Positions 62,001-64,000 of a stretch of DNA of 64,000 bases are shown here, piece after piece. The stretch comes from Pelecanus crispus (Eukaryota; Chordata; Aves; Pelecaniformes; Pelecanidae). The position numbers were made by a program, and so were the translations under genes. A model generated the notes under the pieces. That model was given only the letters and a program-made list of their open reading frames with translations, ran no database searches and was not told the DNA's origin. Positions within the stretch are counted from its first letter, which is position 1. Every line of letters starts with the position of its first letter. The stretch is taken from contig NC_134649.1 of NCBI RefSeq assembly GCF_030463565.1, forward strand, positions 37,163,044-37,227,043, written 5' to 3'.

Positions 62001-63549
62001 GGAATTTGAACTCAGGTTCTTTGAGTCCTGGTTCAGCACCTCAGACAGAAGATTTTTCTTTCCAAATTAAAATGTTAAATTGCTGGTCTTAAGGCAGTTG
62101 GTTTCCCAGTTATGAGTTAATCACTGATGATGATGAGTATACACAGCAGGATCAAAATTGAAACTTATTACCTAGCTTTGAGGGAGGAGAGTCTGTGAAA
62201 ATTATTATCATGAAATCCAGCAAGGAAAAAGATGTGGCTTTCAATCAAGTTGGTCTGTGCAATGTACATTCAGTTCAGAAGGACTCTTGGGTTTTGATTG
62301 GTTTGAGATGCTGGGAGACTTTGGGTGTTTCTTAGTTCTTGGGCCTTGGTACTGTTCTGTAAAATTTAGGTTCCTCAGGCAAAAAGTTACTTAAGATATT
62401 TTGAGATTCTTTCTCTCTGTAACTGTGCTTGAAGTGAAATTTGTAGAAAAATAACAGTAGAAAAAATTTGCATTGTTTCTATTTTCTTTATCTGACTAGC
62501 AAAGAAAGTTAGTTATGTACATTTAGTTATACAGAAATCATGTTACAGAAATCATTCCTTGACATGTTAATTTTGATTTGTTTGGCTATTTATTTTTAAT
62601 CTTTTTCTGAGCAGGTAGCAGAAGGAAGACAAGAAGAAATCCAACAGAAAGGACTGGCTGAGAAAAAAGAATTGCAGCATAAAATAGATGAAATGGAAGA
62701 GAGAGAGCAAGAGCTTCAAGCAAAAATAGAAGCTTTGCAGGCTGATAATGATTTTACCAATGAGCGGCTAACTGCTTTACAAGGTTAGTCACTAGTGGGG
62801 AAGAAACTTTGATTATTTGTTTTTCTTTTAATCTGTGAAATATCTTTTTCTTGGACTTCTGTTTACAGTACGGTTAGAACATCTTCAAGAGAAAACTCTT
62901 AAAGAACACAACAGCTTAGGTAGGTGTGATCAGTTTCTTGTTTCAAGCTGGTTTCCAGATTTTCTGCTCAATTACTTTTATTATAATAATCTTGTAGTCT
63001 AGGGGTCTGGCAGAAGAATAACGTTTTACAGTTATCCCAGTAGTACGTTGTTCTTGGTTATCCCTCGTTAACATTGAAAGACATGTGGCCACGACGGAAT
63101 GCCAGTAGAGGGCACTGCTGTTGTGAGTGTTCAGACTTCTGGGCCATTGCTCACTTTAGAGCTCTGTTTGTGTCCCCTCAGCTCCAAGATTTTGCAGGTT
63201 TTTATATACATATACATTAAAAAAAAAAAAAAAAGTATTTTTTTTAAAAAATAATATATGTAATAGGCAGTAATTCTTTGGATGATAGTAACCTCTTATA
63301 CATTTGAACAAACAGGAACATAATCTGTAGTGCAGGAAAACACATTAAATTTTGCCTGTTTTGTTTGATTAGATCAGCTACTTAGAAGGAAGAGGTAGTA
63401 TGAAAAGCCAGATGCATTTCACAATGCTCTATTTATAAAGAAACGAAACCCAAACCATTTTGCTTGGTTCCAGAAATAATACCCTTTCTTAATCCTAGGC
63501 ATACAAGTTGACGACTTCATACCTAAAATTAATGGGAGCACAGAGAAAG
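13826..63549 (+). CDS. SLMAP: SLMAP (sarcolemma-associated protein), 12 coding exons, 3'-partial
   Basis: Joined exons: 13826-14023, 48053-48200, 53620-53692, 55074-55110, 56592-56654, 58091-58186, 58470-58541, 59407-59547, 61185-61322, 62615-62783, 62869-62919, 63499-63549. They total 1,237 nt: 412 codons plus one base. Phases agree at every junction and all introns are GT-AG. The translation opens [10 protein letters not shown], has an FHA domain (about residues 28-85) with G31-R32, S52, H55, N76 and G77, then a linker and coiled coils. It matches SLMAP. Known of the family: SLMAP is a tail-anchored protein in the STRIPAK-PP2A complex; its FHA domain binds phosphorylated MST1/2 so that PP2A can dephosphorylate them and damp Hippo signalling. 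It also sits at ER/SR membranes and the centrosome, and variants have been linked to Brugada syndrome. The second half, with the C-terminal membrane anchor, lies past 64,000. Confidence 0.97.
14024..18000 (+). other. SLMAP: SLMAP intron 1, proximal part
   Basis: AT-rich, largely unique intron sequence follows the donor. Simple T runs lie at about 14,811-14,827 and 17,151-17,164, and a G run at about 16,988-16,995. I see no exon-like block with bounded splice sites, no recognisable repeat family and no RNA gene. Confidence 0.7.
18000..18120. repeat. A/C-only low-complexity tract
   Basis: A run of about 17 C is followed by about 14 A and then mixed ACAAACAAA/CCAAAAC words almost free of G and T on the plus strand. 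It abuts the CR1 copy that starts near 18,121. Confidence 0.85.
18121..18855 (+). mobile_element. Degenerate CR1 LINE, reverse-transcriptase region, internally deleted
   Basis: Landmarks in order match a CR1/LINE polymerase: GGGAAAATCATGGAACAAG at 18,160; an AAATCATGTCTGAC block at 18,250; a LeuThrPheSer-type block near 18,330; [12 protein letters not shown] encoded at about 18,537-18,572; then KFEDDTK at about 18,590. The catalytic FADD is here FEDD. CAGAGGGACCTGG, GGAACCTCAGGAGT and CTTGTTAGACCATATCT follow. Internal gaps and stops show it is dead. It is inserted in the sense orientation of SLMAP. Confidence 0.88.
18856..22788 (+). other. SLMAP: SLMAP intron 1, segment between CR1 copies
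   Basis: Intronic sequence with no coding exon or repeat family that I recognise. It is unique AT-rich DNA with only short homopolymers. Confidence 0.6.
22789..22860 (-). mobile_element. CR1 3'-terminal scrap, reverse orientation
   Basis: The plus strand reads AGGTTGGTATGGACCTGTGG, then AGGTCATCCAGTCCTATCCT and CTGCTTTGCAGCAGG. This is the reverse complement pattern of a CR1 3' end (GGTTGGAAGGGACCTCTGGA... consensus). It is short and diverged, so the subfamily cannot be assigned. Confidence 0.65.
22861..26705 (+). other. SLMAP: SLMAP intron 1, segment before the solo LTR
   Basis: AT-rich intron with short T runs (about 23,248-23,255, 25,209-25,220, 25,642-25,649). No exon, RNA gene or repeat family was recognised. 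Confidence 0.6.
26706..27282 (-). mobile_element. Solo LTR of an avian endogenous retrovirus (ERVL-like)
   Basis: The element runs from TGTGGTTTAATCCCAGCTGG to GCCAAAAGCACA. On the minus strand it therefore begins TGTGCTTTTGGCTGGG and ends in ...AACCACA, a TG...CA structure. I recognise this as a common neoavian LTR. Minus-strand signals are in the expected order: a TATA-like CATATAAAG at 27,011-27,003 and an ATTAAA poly(A) signal at 26,835-26,830. No gag, pol or env sequence flanks it, so it is a solo LTR left by LTR recombination. A target duplication is unclear: CCTGT abuts the left end and recurs five bases beyond the right end. It lies antisense to SLMAP. Class assignment is from memory. 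Confidence 0.85.
27283..34480 (+). other. SLMAP: SLMAP intron 1, central part
   Basis: Intronic sequence with a T/A homopolymer pair at about 27,942-27,968, further short A or T runs (about 33,168-33,180, 33,597-33,614) and a CTCF-like motif at 32,719. I find no exon, RNA gene or repeat family. Confidence 0.6.
32719..32731 (-). promoter_or_regulatory. CTCF-like motif
   Basis: TGCCCTCTAGTGG matches the reverse CTCF core YGCCMYCTRSTGG at all 13 positions. Occupancy cannot be judged from sequence. Confidence 0.4.
39098..39176. repeat. A/C-only low-complexity tract
   Basis: About 80 bp contain almost only A and C on the plus strand, with CCCCAAA, CAACAACAAA and AAAACCC words. It resembles the tracts at 18,000-18,120, 35,579-35,617, 49,355-49,443 and 56,033-56,072. 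Confidence 0.85.
44955..44990. repeat. ATAC/AT microsatellite
   Basis: CATACATACATATACATAT is followed by further TA and CA dinucleotides. It is a short imperfect microsatellite in SLMAP intron 1. Confidence 0.85.
46669..46686 (+). repeat. Uninterrupted run of 18 G
   Basis: Eighteen consecutive G follow TATCTGTT on the SLMAP coding strand, within intron 1 and about 1.4 kb before exon 2. Confidence 0.9.
48053..48200 (+). CDS. SLMAP: SLMAP coding exon 2: C-terminal half of FHA domain
   Basis: The 148-nt exon begins [15 protein letters not shown] and ends at ENTRK plus one base (phase 1), donor AAAG|GTAAGG. The SSNGTFIN loop carries N76 and G77, hallmark FHA residues. The acceptor tract is an unusual TTTG repeat ending TTTTTACAG. 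Confidence 0.97.
49355..49443. repeat. A/C-only low-complexity tract
   Basis: An A run passes into mixed CCCCAAAC, CAAACAAC and CCAAACC words with almost no G or T over about 85 bp. Confidence 0.8.
51599..51633. repeat. Heptamer array GACCCCY, five copies
   Basis: Two GACCCCC units are followed by three GACCCCT units with exact 7-bp spacing inside the intronic CpG island. The minus strand has G5/G4 runs and could fold as a quadruplex. Confidence 0.9.
51671..51685 (-). promoter_or_regulatory. CTCF-like motif in intronic CpG island
   Basis: GCGCCCCCTGGCGGC fits the reverse complement of the classical CTCF core CCACNAGGGGGCGC, with the common T-to-C wobble. It is the best CTCF match I noticed in the window. 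Confidence 0.5.
53620..53692 (+). CDS. SLMAP: SLMAP coding exon 3
   Basis: The 73-nt exon completes V116 from exon 2 and encodes [20 protein letters not shown] then LRS, ending two bases into an Asp codon (phase 2), donor AGA|GTAAGA. The acceptor is TTTCTTTTCAG. This is the segment just after the FHA core. Confidence 0.96.
53693..55073 (+). other. SLMAP: SLMAP intron 3
   Basis: A 1.4-kb intron containing a 21-bp triplicate at 53,894-53,957 (listed separately). Otherwise unique AT-rich sequence. Confidence 0.75.
53894..53957. repeat. 21-bp unit in three tandem copies
   Basis: The unit CTATGAAAGAATAAAAAAG plus TT is repeated three times head to tail. The first two copies are identical and the third has one extra A. 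It starts about 200 bp after the exon 3 donor. Confidence 0.93.
55074..55110 (+). CDS. SLMAP: SLMAP coding exon 4 (micro-exon, 37 nt)
   Basis: After a T-rich acceptor ending TTTAG, the exon completes Asp and encodes [12 protein letters not shown] to a codon boundary, donor AAG|GTAATT. It forms a proline-containing linker between FHA domain and coiled coil. At 37 nt it is the smallest exon here and too short to be found by open-frame length. Confidence 0.95.
55111..56591 (+). other. SLMAP: SLMAP intron 4
   Basis: A 1.5-kb intron with an A/C tract at 56,033-56,072. An 81-codon open frame at 55,447 lacks splice or homology support. Confidence 0.75.
56592..56654 (+). CDS. SLMAP: SLMAP coding exon 5
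   Basis: The 63-nt exon encodes [20 protein letters not shown] then Q, phase 0 at both ends, acceptor TTATTTTTCAG, donor CAG|GTAGGT. It leads into the coiled-coil region; this stretch of SLMAP is near the reported STRIPAK-binding segment. Confidence 0.96.
56655..58090 (+). other. SLMAP: SLMAP intron 5
   Basis: A 1.4-kb AT-rich intron. An imperfect triplicate of AGGATAAC lies at about 57,865-57,897. No exon or RNA gene was recognised. Confidence 0.75.
58091..58186 (+). CDS. SLMAP: SLMAP coding exon 6: coiled coil
   Basis: It encodes 32 codons starting [20 protein letters not shown] and ending DTSWQ, phase 0/0. Regular Leu/Met spacing indicates a coiled coil. Acceptor TCTTCATAG, donor CAG|GTATCT. 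Confidence 0.97.
58470..58541 (+). CDS. SLMAP: SLMAP coding exon 7: coiled coil
   Basis: It encodes 24 codons, [20 protein letters not shown] then ACSK, phase 0/0. It lies only 283 bp after exon 6. Acceptor TTCTGCTAG, donor AAG|GTAAGT. Confidence 0.97.
58542..59406 (+). other. SLMAP: SLMAP intron 7
   Basis: An 865-bp intron of AT-rich unique sequence. It ends in an unusually purine-rich acceptor, TATATGTACAG, with few pyrimidines immediately upstream. Nothing else was recognised. Confidence 0.75.
59407..59547 (+). CDS. SLMAP: SLMAP coding exon 8: coiled coil
   Basis: It encodes 47 codons from [20 protein letters not shown] to [10 protein letters not shown], phase 0/0, rich in Glu, Lys and heptad Leu. 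Acceptor TATGTACAG, donor GAG|GTACTG. Confidence 0.97.
59548..61184 (+). other. SLMAP: SLMAP intron 8
   Basis: A 1.6-kb intron with an A run at about 60,499-60,511 and a TTTG array at about 60,917-60,942. No other recognisable element. Confidence 0.75.
61185..61322 (+). CDS. SLMAP: SLMAP coding exon 9: coiled coil
   Basis: It encodes 46 codons from [20 protein letters not shown] to DLSDKLK, phase 0/0. Acceptor TGTCTTACAG, donor AAG|GTAATG. Confidence 0.97.
61323..62614 (+). other. SLMAP: SLMAP intron 9
   Basis: A 1.3-kb intron without recognisable repeat, exon or RNA gene; the acceptor TTTTCTGAGCAG is conventional. Confidence 0.75.
62615..62783 (+). CDS. SLMAP: SLMAP coding exon 10: coiled coil
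   Basis: It encodes 56 codons plus one base, from [20 protein letters not shown] to [12 protein letters not shown]. It is strongly charged with Leu/Ile heptads. It ends in phase 1 with a weaker donor, CAAG|GTTAGT. Confidence 0.97.
62869..62919 (+). CDS. SLMAP: SLMAP coding exon 11 (51 nt, symmetric)
   Basis: It completes Val and encodes [16 protein letters not shown] plus one base, phase 1/1. It follows an intron of only 85 bp. Acceptor CTGTTTACAG, donor TTAG|GTAGGT. Confidence 0.96.
62920..63498 (+). other. SLMAP: SLMAP intron 11
   Basis: A 579-bp intron with A/T runs at about 63,220-63,250 and a CTCF-like motif at 63,102-63,114. It ends in acceptor TTCTTAATCCTAG. Confidence 0.8.
63102..63114 (+). 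promoter_or_regulatory. CTCF-like motif
   Basis: CCAGTAGAGGGCA matches CCASYAGRKGGCR at every position. It lies in the short intron 11 of SLMAP, pointing away from the reverse motifs at 32,719 and 51,671. Confidence 0.4.
63499..63549 (+). CDS. SLMAP: SLMAP coding exon 12 (51 nt, symmetric, probable cassette)
   Basis: It completes Gly and encodes [16 protein letters not shown] plus one base, phase 1/1, donor AAAG|GTAGTG. SLMAP is known for alternative splicing in this part of the transcript, so this exon may be optional. The next exon lies beyond the window. Confidence 0.93.
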
Positions 63550-64000
63550 GTAGTGTATCTTAAGGCTACCTTTTGTATTATGGTTGATGTTTGAAGTTGA
63601 ACAAATTCAAAATGTTCTCTAAAGTTTCACTTTGAATAATATTCTCTTAAAAAATGAAATCGAATTTGTCCACTCCTCTGACCAGCATTTTTTTTTTTTG
63701 CTTAGACTTTCAGTCTAGGTGGTTTTAGAAAGTTCTGTAAAACATAATGAGCCAACTCGGAAGTCGTCTTTTTTTTTTTTCTTTTTTTTTTTTCTTGTTT
63801 TTGATGGGCTCTCACTGGAATCAGCAGGATTCTACTAAACAATGTCAGGTTTGTGACACTAGAAAGTGGAATCCAAACTCATTGACTTTTTCCTTCTTAA
63901 TTCTACTTTCCCTTGCAACACAGACATATATCATTTTTCTAGTAAATTGGATGTGGTAAGTAAAGTCAGCAAAGCACACTTTTCTAACTAACATATGAAA
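63550..64000 (+). other. SLMAP: SLMAP intron 12, partial
   Basis: AT-rich intron sequence to the window edge, with T runs at about 63,690-63,700 and 63,769-63,794. The SLMAP reading frame continues outside the window. Confidence 0.8.

Overview
The window is vertebrate nuclear DNA, almost certainly from a bird. Coding exons are short and separated by long AT-rich introns. The only interspersed repeats I can recognise are CR1 LINE fragments and one solo LTR of a type I know from neoavian genomes. The LTR suggests a neoavian rather than a galliform species (inference from memory).

Two genes lie head to head. On the minus strand (about 1-3,950) are the promoter, first coding exon and part of intron 1 of DENND6A, a DENN-domain Rab guanine-nucleotide exchange factor. 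Its exon 1 carries a polyalanine run encoded by a near-pure CAG/CTG array. Directly upstream is a 31-bp minisatellite of about 22 units (4,062-4,735), followed by a CR1 3' end. The spacer from about 5.1 to 11.5 kb shows no convincing gene.

On the plus strand, a CpG island at about 11.5-13.0 kb is the probable SLMAP promoter. Twelve SLMAP coding exons follow between 13,826 and 63,549, all with GT-AG introns and continuous phase. They encode 412 complete codons plus one base: the FHA domain (exons 1-2), a linker, and the first coiled-coil region. The C-terminal half and tail anchor lie beyond the window. Intron 1 is 34 kb and holds a degenerate CR1, a second CR1 scrap, the solo LTR and many simple repeats. 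Intron 2 contains an isolated CpG island with a CTCF-like motif, which could be an internal regulatory element.

The DENND6A-SLMAP neighbourhood is an established vertebrate synteny. The proteins act in different processes: DENND6A in Rab14-linked endosomal recycling, SLMAP in STRIPAK-PP2A control of Hippo kinases and in muscle membrane organisation. I found no CRISPR array, operon, tRNA, rRNA or clearly novel system. The most notable signals are regulatory or repeat-based: the polyalanine array, the alternating minisatellite, the intronic CpG island, a YY1-like cluster, and two consecutive 51-nt symmetric exons.
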